Positions 6,434 to 15,318 of a stretch of 23,513 bases of DNA are shown here, piece by piece. The notes under the pieces were generated by a model. The model did no database searches. It saw only the letters and a list, made by a program, of their open reading frames with translations, and had not been told where the DNA came from. Within the stretch, counting starts at the first letter, position 1. Each line of letters opens with the position of its first letter. This DNA is from a virus, in the IMG/VR virus record IMGVR_UViG_3300037961_003157, positions 1 to 23,513 of that record, one strand, 5' to 3'. Both the position numbers and the translations under genes were made by a program.

Positions 6434-6591
6434 GATGTATGAGAACCACCAAAGATTTCGTGAGCAATATTTCGTTCAATATCAACCGTAGTGGTGGTAG
6501 TAGATTGCATTGAACCCTGCGTAAAATTAGGAGTTACACTTTGTGCAGAGACTGGAGCAGCCAAAAACAAAAGCATTAGTAGCTTTTTCAT
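6241..6591 (-). CDS. Small secreted protein of unknown function
   Basis: This 116-residue protein has a clear signal peptide, MKKLLMLLFLAAPVSA, probably cut before Gln17. The mature part is rich in Thr and Ser (TPNFTQGSMQSTTTTT, 20-35) with predicted beta strands and an acidic patch (GVIETIDINEVI), and ends SLSIFSQ. I chose the ATG at 6591 because it begins the signal peptide and overlaps the upstream stop as ATGA. The longer frame from 6678 would prepend a Cys/Arg-rich segment that is out-of-frame noise. A purine/A-rich stretch (A8) precedes the start. It resembles a conserved hypothetical family in marine cyanophages. An outer-envelope or lysis-related role is a guess. Confidence 0.82.
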   Translation of the reverse strand: MKKLLMLLFLAAPVSAQSVTPNFTQGSMQSTTTTTVDIERNIAHEIFGGSHTSWSGSNVTPSDAVGGAGTTFSITDSTQPWSLEITTRDPGVIETIDINEVINSVSTTTSLSIFSQ

Positions 6592-6803
6592 TCTTTTTTT
6601 TCGCGTGTAATAGAAAAAGTTGCAAGAGTGCCGCTCAGGATTGAGGCGACATAAGTGGGATCCATTTTTGGCATCCATCCTGCATAACTTGCAGTCAAGA
6701 GTCCTGCTGACCAGCAGAGGACGATGAATTTGATGAACTCACCCTTTTTGTTATCTTTGTCCATGCTTGTTTTAGTATGGGCTTCATTACAGTTACAGTC
6801 CAT
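6588..6803 (-). CDS. Two-helix membrane protein, holin candidate
   Basis: This 71-residue protein has two hydrophobic stretches (residues 23-43, FIKFIVLCWSAGLLTASYAGW, and 51-65, YVASILSGTLATFSI) joined by a short loop, and a charged tail (TREKKE). That is the outline of a class II holin, which forms holes in the inner membrane to trigger lysis. T7 encodes its holin (gp17.5) in the same place, between the fiber and the small terminase. The ATG at 6803 is within the 3' end of the upstream gene. A second ATG at 6764 (MDKDNKKGEF) would remove the N-terminal CNC segment and make a more typical holin N-terminus. No Shine-Dalgarno decides between them. No endolysin gene is in this window. Confidence 0.8.
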   Translation of the reverse strand: MDCNCNEAHTKTSMDKDNKKGEFIKFIVLCWSAGLLTASYAGWMPKMDPTYVASILSGTLATFSITREKKE

Positions 6804-7165
6804 TTAAAGACTGCCGTTGCTGTAAGGGTGGCTGCAACAGACACGGTGGCTGTAGTACCAGCCGTGATAAGTATTTCGTTAGACGGTAGAGGCATAGTTA
6901 CATCCGTAAATGGGATGTCTACCTGTCGTGTGTCTTGAGGTATGTCCGGTAGTTTTACCGGAGCAGGTTTTGGTTTTGGTTTTTCTTTGTCAGATTGTGT
7001 TGTACCTTTGACTCCCGGGGGTGCCCGAAGGTCGCTAGGAGGCACTACAAGCGGCTTGTAAGAGGGCAAATCCGCTCTAGGCACCTCTAACACTGGACGA
7101 GGCAGTGTAAGCGGCTCAGGCAGTATTAAATGTGGCAGCTTGGGAGGATCATTCCAATCAGGCAC
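6695..7165 (-). CDS. Proline-rich protein with one membrane segment
   Basis: This 156-residue protein (from the GTG at 7165) is proline-rich over residues 1-75, with a Lys-Pro repeat (EKPKPKPAPVKLP). A hydrophobic segment at about 97-120 (EILITAGTTATVSVAATLTA) is followed by a basic amphipathic stretch and a Ser-rich tail (SSSNSSSSAGQQ). I prefer the GTG start because it overlaps the upstream stop by 8 nt (GTGCCTGA), a geometry seen at other junctions here; a TTG at 7171 is the alternative. The architecture, a long extended N-terminal part and a membrane anchor near the C-terminus, suggests an envelope-spanning or virion-associated protein. I do not know its function. Confidence 0.8.
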   Translation of the reverse strand: MPDWNDPPKLPHLILPEPLTLPRPVLEVPRADLPSYKPLVVPPSDLRAPPGVKGTTQSDKEKPKPKPAPVKLPDIPQDTRQVDIPFTDVTMPLPSNEILITAGTTATVSVAATLTATAVFKWTVTVMKPILKQAWTKITKRVSSSNSSSSAGQQDS

Positions 7166-7343
7166 CAGCAAAAATGCGCTTTGGTTGTTCTGGGGTCACT
7201 TGATAAGTGGTCGAGCCCTCTTCTTCTTCATCATCGCTGCAAAGAATTTCGATCACATCGATAGCGTGGCCTGCAGTGTAAGGTTGTAGTAGGTCCAACC
7301 TGGGGAAACCCAAAGGTTCTACACGACCAGAAGAATTAGACAT
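7158..7343 (-). CDS. Small acidic protein of unknown function
   Basis: This 61-residue protein begins at ATG (MSNSSGRVEPLGFPRLDLL) and contains an acidic cluster (LCSDDEEEEGS, residues 34-44), ending PEQPKRIFAGA. No known domain is visible. It sits between the 53-residue gene and the proline-rich membrane protein and overlaps the latter by 8 nt. The non-repetitive, well-mixed composition and its place in a tightly packed run of genes support a real gene. A small virion or fiber-accessory protein is possible. Confidence 0.75.
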   Translation of the reverse strand: MSNSSGRVEPLGFPRLDLLQPYTAGHAIDVIEILCSDDEEEEGSTTYQVTPEQPKRIFAGA

Positions 7344-7351
7344 AATTAACC

Positions 7352-7513
7352 TTATTTATTAGGGAATAGACCGTTTCGAATGAATTCGACCGCTTTGTCA
7401 TCGACTTCATTGTCGGTTGATTCAGCAAGTTTGCTCAGCAAATCAACGATAAGCAGTTTTACCTTTTCAGATTGAAGAAAAGAAAACAGGATTGGACGGA
7501 TAATGGTGATCAT
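7352..7513 (-). CDS. 53-residue conserved-looking small protein
   Basis: This short gene fills what would otherwise be an empty stretch between the fiber and the acidic protein. Translation from the ATG at 7513 gives MITIIRPILFSFLQSEKVKL, then a helical middle (LIVDLLSKLAESTDNEVDDK) and the end AVEFIRNGLFPNK, with a TAA stop at 7352. The N-terminus is hydrophobic, possibly a membrane-associated helix, and the rest looks like an amphipathic alpha-helical domain. The codon composition resembles its neighbours. I recall similar proteins of about 50 residues next to tail genes of marine cyanophages, without a known function. No clear Shine-Dalgarno is present. It lies 22 nt after the fiber stop codon. 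Confidence 0.75.
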   Translation of the reverse strand: MITIIRPILFSFLQSEKVKLLIVDLLSKLAESTDNEVDDKAVEFIRNGLFPNK

Positions 7514-7535
7514 TGTTCAAATAGGGGGTAAAAAT

Positions 7536-10310
7536 TTAATTGCTTGTAATGCCATACACGACAATGTTAATAAAGCCGCTGTTACCGTTAGTGCCATCAT
7601 CTTTAATAGTTTCAACAGTAAATGAAGCTTGATTAGAACTAACTGTTGCACTGCCTACTTTAGTCATTGGCTGAGAAGAAGTTGCTACTACACAAAAATC
7701 ATTACTAGATGCAAACTCAAGATCACTATCTAATGTAACTGTGTAATTACCAGTAGAGTTTCTAACAATACTAGCAATGTTATTTGACTGTCTAATAAGT
7801 TCTGCACTGCCACTATAACGTGCCCATGCTATTGCACCGAGCGCTTGCCAGTCATTACTGCTGCGGACAGTGGTTTTAGTTCTTATAACACCAGTAGTCT
7901 TGTTTACGTGTACTGAGCCTTTACCGCGTCCAGACCCAGGGGTTGATGTACTTTTTTCAAGTACAAGTTCATTAACATTGACTGTGTTTGTGTAACCCCT
8001 AATATCAGGCTGTTCAAATCTGAGATTATCATTAGTGCTGTCAAGAGCGGGACCAGTTCTTGTAGTTGCACTACGAATTTGAACACCGCGAAAAGCGCCA
8101 AAGTATTGCGCACTAGAACCAGTAGCACTGACGATTTTTTCAGGACCATCGACAACAGTCAGATTGCTGCAGTTGATAGCGTCGAAACAACTACTTACAA
8201 TCTTAAATACATTCTCAGTAAGCGGAGAAGATCCACCAAAACCTGTTACTTGGATATTAGAAAAACTAACATTACGGCAACCATTGTGAAGGTGAATCAA
8301 GCCAACGTCACCGGTACTACCTGGACCGGAAGCTCCAAACGCACTGGCTTGTACGTAACCATCAACATCAGACAGAGCAGTGTCGTTTCTTCCGTCGTTA
8401 AAAGTGATGTTGCTAACTAAGACACCATCATAATTACCGACTTCAAAACAACGCTCAGGGTTTTTAGTGGCTGCGGTAAAGTTGTTGTTGGAGTCACGTT
8501 CGTAGTAGCTAAAAGTGGCAGGCGCAATAATCTGAACATTGCTGACAGAGATATTACGAGCCATTGGAGAAATACCGTCAGTACACACAACCTCTTGATC
8601 GGTGCCTGCGCCGAGAGTGACAGTGCCTGACGTATCATTTAGAAGATGATGAAAAGCATTGGTTCCGGTTCCTGAAATAGGTCCTTCCCAGCCTGTGTGA
8701 TGAATTTCAATTGGCTCAGAGCAGTTGATAATCCTGCAGGCGTCGATCATGATGTTGTAGGGAGCCGGGAAGTATTCATGAGCTTTAACCTCAATACCCG
8801 ACATACACTTGATCGCAACCGAGTTAGTTAGGATAATGTTTCGAGAACCATCATCAATCTCAAAACCATTGTTATTACCTCCTCCGGTATCACTGTAACC
8901 TCCATGCGGGCTTTCAGATCTACAGCCAGTAATTAGTACATCAGAACAATAGTGAGTCGTTAAGTTATCGTCTCCAGCACCTTTAAAATAACAGTTTTCA
9001 ATAGTAATGTACTGAGCACCGAAAACTTCTGTACCGCTGATATTGGGCAGTACAGGCATCTGAAGCCACTTTTGTTGCGTTGTAAGAGAATCTAGGTTCT
9101 TTTTAATTGGTGTAGAAATATCTAAGCAATGTCGAAAGCCATCAAGGAAACGGCAGTTGCGCATCGTGATGTACTTAGCATTTGCGATAGTGCAAGCATT
9201 CTTTTTATAGGCATCGTCTTGACTTGACTGTGTTCCTGAAACTGAATCCCTTCGATCATCATTAAAGTCGAAAGTGATGTTTTCAATTAAAACACGTTCA
9301 ACTGGTGATATTGCATTAGCAGTACCAACAGTAGACTTACCAACGTTTGCTACTGACCAACTTCGGTGAGTACTGGCAGGCATGGTAATAGTTACATCAC
9401 CTTCACCACGGATAATTGTGTCGCTTTGATCAAAAATAATTGTTTGGGAAACAGAGTAAGTACCTTTTGGAAAGATCAAAGTCTTACCAGCTGCTGCTGC
9501 AATAGCAGCTGTAATGGCTGAATAGTCATCAGTAGAACCATTACCCGTAGCACCAAAATCTTTTACCGAAAAAACTTCTTTTAATTTTGTATAGACATTA
9601 CGTGCAACAGCACCAGTGCCGTCCTGAGTGAAGTCGCTAAGGGTTCCAGCCGGACCTTGAGGACCTGTTGCACCTTGAGGGCCTTGAGCACCTGTTGCAC
9701 CTGTTGCACCAGTGTTCCCTTGAGGTCCCTGAGGACCAGTTGCACCCTGTGCACCAGTGGCACCTTGAGGACCTTGGGCTCCAGTAGCCCCCTGGGGACC
9801 GGTAGCTCCATCAGCGCCATCAGCGCCATCTGCACCGTCTGCACCTGCTGGGCCTTGTGCTCCTGTTGGACCTGCAGGGCCAGTAGAGCCGGTAGCTCCC
9901 GTTGCACCTGTTGGACCAGCCGGACCAGCCGGACCTTGAGGACCCGTGTCACCTTGAGGACCTCTCTCTCCCACAGTGTTGTTATCTAGTTCTTGCTGAC
10001 GAAAAACTACTTGTTCAAAGTTGTCGTTAATACTGCTGGCACTAATAAAAGATCCAGTGTAGAAGTTGTTTCGTGGACCTGAATCAATATCAGTATCACG
10101 ATAGATCTTGATGGCTGCTCCCGTTGCTGGGATATGACCAGTCAAAAATCGAATAGAGGTGGCAGTGTCAAATTCGTAGTGAGTGTCTTCAGTTTTTACG
10201 ACGTCGTCAACAGAAACCTTGACGTCCGCCTGCAAAATGTATGGAAAGGTGAATGTAAAAGATGGACCGTTGCTATTTGATTTTGTATACGAATTTTCAG
10301 TTGTTGCCAT
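7536..10310 (-). CDS. Tail fiber with collagen-like stalk and pectate-lyase-like beta-helix
   Basis: This is a 924-residue receptor-binding protein. Residues 1-112 are a T7 gp17-type anchor ([18 protein letters not shown], then [14 protein letters not shown]). Residues 114-221 are 36 uninterrupted Gly-X-Y triplets, a collagen-like stalk that would trimerise. From about 246 ([20 protein letters not shown]) begins a right-handed beta-helix of the pectate lyase superfamily, with many N-x-x-I/V rungs such as NISVSNVQI. The last 100 residues or so form a beta-rich tip ([17 protein letters not shown]). Such beta-helices often bind or cut surface polysaccharide, but no catalytic residues can be assigned by eye. 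A good Shine-Dalgarno (AAGGA) lies 5 nt before the ATG. It follows the other fiber gene by 20 nt. Confidence 0.93.
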   Translation of the reverse strand: MATTENSYTKSNSNGPSFTFTFPYILQADVKVSVDDVVKTEDTHYEFDTATSIRFLTGHIPATGAAIKIYRDTDIDSGPRNNFYTGSFISASSINDNFEQVVFRQQELDNNTVGERGPQGDTGPQGPAGPAGPTGATGATGSTGPAGPTGAQGPAGADGADGADGADGATGPQGATGAQGPQGATGAQGATGPQGPQGNTGATGATGAQGPQGATGPQGPAGTLSDFTQDGTGAVARNVYTKLKEVFSVKDFGATGNGSTDDYSAITAAIAAAAGKTLIFPKGTYSVSQTIIFDQSDTIIRGEGDVTITMPASTHRSWSVANVGKSTVGTANAISPVERVLIENITFDFNDDRRDSVSGTQSSQDDAYKKNACTIANAKYITMRNCRFLDGFRHCLDISTPIKKNLDSLTTQQKWLQMPVLPNISGTEVFGAQYITIENCYFKGAGDDNLTTHYCSDVLITGCRSESPHGGYSDTGGGNNNGFEIDDGSRNIILTNSVAIKCMSGIEVKAHEYFPAPYNIMIDACRIINCSEPIEIHHTGWEGPISGTGTNAFHHLLNDTSGTVTLGAGTDQEVVCTDGISPMARNISVSNVQIIAPATFSYYERDSNNNFTAATKNPERCFEVGNYDGVLVSNITFNDGRNDTALSDVDGYVQASAFGASGPGSTGDVGLIHLHNGCRNVSFSNIQVTGFGGSSPLTENVFKIVSSCFDAINCSNLTVVDGPEKIVSATGSSAQYFGAFRGVQIRSATTRTGPALDSTNDNLRFEQPDIRGYTNTVNVNELVLEKSTSTPGSGRGKGSVHVNKTTGVIRTKTTVRSSNDWQALGAIAWARYSGSAELIRQSNNIASIVRNSTGNYTVTLDSDLEFASSNDFCVVATSSQPMTKVGSATVSSNQASFTVETIKDDGTNGNSGFINIVVYGITSN
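9648..9971 (-). repeat. Collagen-like Gly-X-Y repeat region
   Basis: 36 consecutive Gly-X-Y codon triplets lie within the fiber gene, dominated by [12 protein letters not shown] and a four-fold GAD run. At DNA level this is a 9-bp-periodic array with near-identical blocks, so in-frame expansion or contraction by slippage or recombination is likely. Confidence 0.95.
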
Positions 10311-10330
10311 TGTTTCCTTAATTAAAGGTT

Positions 10331-11377
10331 TTAGTATTTAATACAAGCAAGAAGAGCAACGTTGCGCGGACGCGCCTCAGAACCGCCATCGGTTGTCATC
10401 GTAGTTGTAACAGTTATTCCGGTTGTAGCACTGCTGGTGTTGAAATTCTGCTCTCTAACACGTTCATCAGGAGCACCACCATCATCAGTGTGACCACCGA
10501 TGTCTCTCGCAGCTGACACACCGTGGTTGTGCCCAGGATCAGTGACAGTTGATGTTGCTGTGTGGTCATGTTGTCTATTTTGATCACCTTGTGCAGTGCC
10601 AACAGCACGATTATTATCTACACCACGGCCGTCATCAAGACCACGAATAAACTCACCACGAAGATCAGGTAGAGTTGCACCAACCAGTGCGTAAAGAGCA
10701 GCAAAGTTAGCAGTAACACCTTGTACTGTTCCAGAACCATTCGGAATGGTGTCGCCATTACACTTCAAATAACCAGAAGGTATAGAAGAGGCGGCAAAAT
10801 GAAAAACAGCACCAGTAGGTACAAACCCGTTATTACCAAAGACTTTAGCTTCAGTGATTACATTATCATCAATATCATTTGTACCGATAGTAGAAGATGA
10901 TGCACTTGTAAGTCGACCCTGCTGATTAACAGTAATATCAGCAAGTGTATAACTACCAGGGACTACTGAAGTGTGTGAAAGTTTATTATCTGTTACAGAA
11001 TCATCAGCAAGTTTGACAGTCACTAATGAACCATCAGCAACATCACCGGCAGTGAGGCTTGAAATATTTCCCTTTAGTTCTTGTGCGATATAAAGGAATC
11101 TGTTTACCGCATCGTTCAAGTCATCAGCCTTGATTGAGCTACCAGTATTAAAGACGATCTTATTGTTAGAGTCGTCAGTAACTCGGTAGATACGGATTTC
11201 TACACCGTTACCTGGAGCAGAGTTGAAACGCAGGGTGGTTGCGTTAATTAGTGAAAATGCTGTTGTACCTATATCGTCAAGTGATACTCGAACATCGGCA
11301 ACAGCAAGGTATGGAAAAGTTAGGGTGTAGTCAGTAGTACTGCCATCCCCTGTGTATGTGTTTTGTGTTGTTGCCAT
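10331..11377 (-). CDS. Tail fiber/collar protein with T7-type anchor and tail-collar domain
   Basis: This 348-residue fiber starts with the same kind of T7 gp17 N-terminal anchor as its neighbour (residues 1-102: [20 protein letters not shown], then [16 protein letters not shown]). A middle region of repeated [12 protein letters not shown]-like strands (110-180) follows. It ends in a phage tail-collar domain (about 186-348): [43 protein letters not shown], and the terminal [14 protein letters not shown]. Two His-x-His motifs (QHDHT 269-273, GHNHG 282-286) resemble metal-binding motifs in T4 fiber tips. Its ATG overlaps the upstream stop by one base (TAATG). It is probably a second, shorter receptor-binding or adaptor fiber on the same tail. 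Confidence 0.92.
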   Translation of the reverse strand: MATTQNTYTGDGSTTDYTLTFPYLAVADVRVSLDDIGTTAFSLINATTLRFNSAPGNGVEIRIYRVTDDSNNKIVFNTGSSIKADDLNDAVNRFLYIAQELKGNISSLTAGDVADGSLVTVKLADDSVTDNKLSHTSVVPGSYTLADITVNQQGRLTSASSSTIGTNDIDDNVITEAKVFGNNGFVPTGAVFHFAASSIPSGYLKCNGDTIPNGSGTVQGVTANFAALYALVGATLPDLRGEFIRGLDDGRGVDNNRAVGTAQGDQNRQHDHTATSTVTDPGHNHGVSAARDIGGHTDDGGAPDERVREQNFNTSSATTGITVTTTMTTDGGSEARPRNVALLACIKY

Positions 11378-14300
11378 TATTTGTAGATTCCAAGTACGGT
11401 ATTGATCTGATCTGTGTCACCACGTTCTGAGAACTCAGCGACAGCATCTTGACGGTACTGCTGCATACGAATCTCTTCTGCATCAGTAAGCTGGGATTCA
11501 GCACGCTTACGTGCCTGCATCAGTGCCGCGTTAATTTGTCCATGCAGATTGTTCCACCTACGGTGGTCAACAATGCCATTAGACGCAGCCTGTGCTTCTC
11601 GGTAGGATTTAACAAAGTCTTTGTTGTCGTTCATAATCCTTTGCAGATCACGAGCAAACTCACCTTGGGTACCCATAATTTCATATAGTTCTGCACGCTG
11701 TGCAGGCGTGTACTCAACACCACGACCATTGGTCAGCATTGAAGGACGAGAGTCAAACTCCACATCAATCAAGAACTGCTCAAGATCAGTCTGTCCTCCA
11801 TACACCTTCCAAGGACTAACAGCATTCCAAATACGATGGAAGAAGTTAGAAGGCTCATTGACCTTTTTACCTGTAATCCAGCTGTACTGGACAGCTAGGT
11901 CTCCTTTAGCAATAGGGTTCCGGTTAGCAATTAGATGATAGACGTCCTGTTCAACGACACGTAGTTCCGGGTGAATCAGACGTGCCATCTCATTACGCAT
12001 ACCAGACAGTGGTATGGCGGAGCTGCCAAAGCTTGCAGCCCACCGGGAGGCAGCTGCAGGGTTACCAGAGGTAATATCAAACAGAGGCTCAAGACCAGAC
12101 ATAAACGACTTACTGGTCAGGTGCGCACTCAACAGAAAGCCAAGGCGGTTGAAGGTGGTCTCTAGGTCATGACCGTCAAGAGAACCAAAGTTATCCATGA
12201 CGTCAGCAGTGACAGCTAGCCAGTCAGTGATTGCACCGAGGTTGTCGTAGCTGTACCAGTTACCATCTAGACCCATATAAGTCCTAGGCTTAAAGTTAGC
12301 CTCACGACGGACACTGTTTGTCTGCGTATCAAAGTGACCAGTACCACGCAGTCTGCCAGCAGTAAACATGGCTCCAGCACCTAACACCGCAAGGGTGCCG
12401 ATAGCTTTACGACCACGGATCTCTGCACGCAGCGTGTCAAAACGCTGGTCGGCATACTCGTCTACAGGAATACCTTTGGACTGAAGAATTTCACTAATCT
12501 CCTGGCGTGTGAATGCATGACGAGGCTTAAAGGCAATCTTGTTGTAGTCCCGTACAAACATACTGAATGGACTGTGCGTATCAGTGAAACGCATAACATT
12601 CAGGGATGTCTTAGGGAACATCAGGAATGGCTTAAGACCAGGTGCTCGGCTCAACATGTCACCCAGAGCATTAACAGCTGGTGTATCCATGTTCATGGCA
12701 ATCTCTTTGGAAGCAAAAGAAACTGCTTCGTCAGTGACCTTACCGGTCTCATCAAACATCTTTTTATAGACTTCCTGTCGGATAGCCTGTGCACCAGCTT
12801 CGTCTAATGCCTTTGTGCCGTTGAGGGTGACTCGGTCAAATGCAGCACCACGTGCCTCAATGTTTGCAATCACGGAGTTAGTGAATCCGTCGAATGCAGC
12901 CATAGCATTCATGCCAAACTTAAGCAGTGGATGATTAGCCAAGTCATTCATTGCTTCAATGTGCTGATACATAACCATTGGACCTAGGTCACCGTTATCT
13001 TCAGCACTCTCAGCAAAGGCCTTATACAAGGTCAAAGCTTCATCATTCTTGCGTTGGAAGTCACTCTTATATAACCAGTCAACCTGACTTGGATCCTGTG
13101 AGGCACGGCGGAACACTTGTCCCATATACTTACCGGCTTGACCAAACGTCTCAGCAATAGCCTGGTACTGGTAGAAACCACGACGTAACGTCCGAGTATC
13201 ACCAGCAGATAGTGCGCCAGCAAACGTTGCAAGCGGACGTTCAACCAACAATGCAATGTTGCTAGCCCCTGCTTTGAGGGGTGTAGACACAGCAGACAAG
13301 ACAGAGTTGTAGATGTTTGACCAGACACCCTGCATAACCAATGAAGGGATCTGAGGGTTATTATCGATGAATGCTTTACTGATAGTTCCGCTACTTTCAC
13401 GGATCCATTCATTCAAAGAACCAATGGTGCGTACGTTGCCATCAGTGACTTCATAAGCAAGCATTAACGGTCCAAGCATCTCAGGCCGTTCCTTTTGTAC
13501 AGCACGTAAAGACGAAAGGATCTCGTTTGTCTCCTCAGTGACTTTGTTAAAACGTTTAAGTGTCTCTTCACGAGCTGATTCGACAGCATCCTTAGTACCT
13601 TTAGGTCCGAGCTGCCTAGCAGCACGCTTAGCCATGTTGAGGATTCCAAGACCACGACCAGATACATAACTACGTTGTGCTTTCTGAACCATCAGATATG
13701 CAAGACGATCTAGGATCTGTTCCTGTGCAGCAGCAACAGCTCCTGTGTCTTCCATCAAACGCATACCTTCAGCCATATCAGAAACCTGACCTGCAAATGA
13801 TGTATCTACATAGGCCTGAGCCTTCATTAGATCCATATTTGCGAAGTCATCCATGTATTGCTTGATGGTTTTCATGACGCCGCGGTAAGCACCACCACTA
13901 AGAACGTTGACGCCTTCGAGTCGGTCAGTCTTGAACTCATCCAAGATACGCTTGAGATCAGGCACAGACTTGCCGTACAAGTCAGCTGCTAATGCTTCAC
14001 CAGCATCATCGATTTCTTTGAAGGAGATGTATCCATCAGCTGTGTTATAGCCGTACTTACCTGCTTTCTTCAGCTCATCAGTCAGACCACGGAGAATCTG
14101 GAACCCATTTTCACCACCACTGGTGCTCCACTTGAGCATCCCGTCAGTCATTACACTGCCTAGACGTCCGAAGCTGGAGTCAAGGTTCTTATTTACACGT
14201 ACAAGCTGGACGCTGGCATCAATGATCCCAAGATCATCAGCAGAACGTACGCCGCTCTCTTCATAGCCGTAAAGGTCATGAACACCCTTCTGAGGTGTGG

Positions 14301-15318
14301 GGTTGGTAACGTCGTAGTTATTAGCAAAGTTGTACCTACCAACATCATCAAGAGCAGTAGATCGTTTAGCAACAGACTTAAGAACCGCATCTTCAACAGG
14401 GTCATCAGAGACCATGTCAAGATCTAGGTTGTCATCAAAGTATTTCTGTGCAAGCTCATCTTCAGGAACCCAACGGGTTGCTTCTTTAACACCCTTACGA
14501 CCACGCAGGAACTTAGCAGCACCTAGCAGAACATCACTAGCAAGGCCAAGACCAATGCCTTCATTACGGTTCTTAGACCGCACGACATCAGGGTGATCAT
14601 CATCTAGTGTTGCCCAGTCGGGCGGGAAGATACCAAACAGGTTCTCGTTTTCAGGTGTGCTTAGCAGGTCACGGAGAGATGCTTGTAAGTTTTCATCCTC
14701 ACCTTGTGTCTCGACAATAGAGTCGACCAAGGCACCAGAGCCTGCTGCTGCACCAGAGTTAGCAAAGAACTGGAAGAACTTGTCGTTGCCAAGTTTTTGC
14801 AATGCCTGTGCTTTCTTGCTGCCCTGTGCTGCTTTAGTAGCGGTAGCAGCATGACCAGCCTTACCTAGAAGGCCAACGCCTTTAGTAAACAGGATTGTAG
14901 GCAGAACAATAGAAGAGATCTCACGGAGTGCTTGGACACCTCTATCATTGAACTTAGGAATCTTTGGGATATTAACCCCAGGAATCAAATTAACTGTATC
15001 GACACCAAAGTCAATAACTGATGTAGGAATCGAGAGCACTGCTTCGGTGGTAGTCCGTGCAGCATCTCCAAGATCATATCCCTCTTGCCAAGGCATACTT
15101 TGATCTTGCTGTCCTTCATCTTCTTTAGGTGCTGCCTCAGCAGCGGCTTCAGGTTTAGATGTAGAAGGAGCAGGAGCATCCCCTTGAGGTTGCTCCGTTT
15201 CTTGCTCTGTAGGTTCAGGCTCTCCAATAGATGATTGAATACCTTGGAGTACCTGCTTTAACTTTTCATCGTCTACACCGCCAACCTGAGCACTCATGTA
15301 CTCATCAAATTGGCTCAT
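11377..15318 (-). CDS. Giant internal virion (ejectosome) protein, T7 gp16 position
   Basis: At 1313 residues this matches T7 gp16 (1318) in size and position (last internal protein before the fibers), and cyanopodoviruses keep a similar large protein there. Residues 32-75 are an acidic Glu/Pro/Gln/Ala linker. Several hydrophobic patches occur (SIVLPTILFTKGVGLLG around 136-152, and AIGTLAVLGAGAMF late in the chain), with long amphipathic helical regions, as expected for a protein that refolds to form a channel across the envelope during DNA ejection. I see no transglycosylase motif here; that domain is in the upstream gene. The ATG overlaps the upstream stop (TAATG). Assignment is by size, synteny and character. 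Confidence 0.85.
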   Translation of the reverse strand: MSQFDEYMSAQVGGVDDEKLKQVLQGIQSSIGEPEPTEQETEQPQGDAPAPSTSKPEAAAEAAPKEDEGQQDQSMPWQEGYDLGDAARTTTEAVLSIPTSVIDFGVDTVNLIPGVNIPKIPKFNDRGVQALREISSIVLPTILFTKGVGLLGKAGHAATATKAAQGSKKAQALQKLGNDKFFQFFANSGAAAGSGALVDSIVETQGEDENLQASLRDLLSTPENENLFGIFPPDWATLDDDHPDVVRSKNRNEGIGLGLASDVLLGAAKFLRGRKGVKEATRWVPEDELAQKYFDDNLDLDMVSDDPVEDAVLKSVAKRSTALDDVGRYNFANNYDVTNPTPQKGVHDLYGYEESGVRSADDLGIIDASVQLVRVNKNLDSSFGRLGSVMTDGMLKWSTSGGENGFQILRGLTDELKKAGKYGYNTADGYISFKEIDDAGEALAADLYGKSVPDLKRILDEFKTDRLEGVNVLSGGAYRGVMKTIKQYMDDFANMDLMKAQAYVDTSFAGQVSDMAEGMRLMEDTGAVAAAQEQILDRLAYLMVQKAQRSYVSGRGLGILNMAKRAARQLGPKGTKDAVESAREETLKRFNKVTEETNEILSSLRAVQKERPEMLGPLMLAYEVTDGNVRTIGSLNEWIRESSGTISKAFIDNNPQIPSLVMQGVWSNIYNSVLSAVSTPLKAGASNIALLVERPLATFAGALSAGDTRTLRRGFYQYQAIAETFGQAGKYMGQVFRRASQDPSQVDWLYKSDFQRKNDEALTLYKAFAESAEDNGDLGPMVMYQHIEAMNDLANHPLLKFGMNAMAAFDGFTNSVIANIEARGAAFDRVTLNGTKALDEAGAQAIRQEVYKKMFDETGKVTDEAVSFASKEIAMNMDTPAVNALGDMLSRAPGLKPFLMFPKTSLNVMRFTDTHSPFSMFVRDYNKIAFKPRHAFTRQEISEILQSKGIPVDEYADQRFDTLRAEIRGRKAIGTLAVLGAGAMFTAGRLRGTGHFDTQTNSVRREANFKPRTYMGLDGNWYSYDNLGAITDWLAVTADVMDNFGSLDGHDLETTFNRLGFLLSAHLTSKSFMSGLEPLFDITSGNPAAASRWAASFGSSAIPLSGMRNEMARLIHPELRVVEQDVYHLIANRNPIAKGDLAVQYSWITGKKVNEPSNFFHRIWNAVSPWKVYGGQTDLEQFLIDVEFDSRPSMLTNGRGVEYTPAQRAELYEIMGTQGEFARDLQRIMNDNKDFVKSYREAQAASNGIVDHRRWNNLHGQINAALMQARKRAESQLTDAEEIRMQQYRQDAVAEFSERGDTDQINTVLGIYK

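Noticed and set aside
6592-6678. N-terminal extension of the 116-residue secreted protein
   Set aside because: It would put 29 Cys/Arg-rich residues ahead of a clear signal peptide; the ATG at 6591 overlaps the upstream stop as ATGA.
9657-9989. Cys/Thr/Ser-rich plus-strand frame opposite the collagen repeat
   Set aside because: Artefact of reading the Gly-X-Y repeat DNA backwards; low-complexity sequence.
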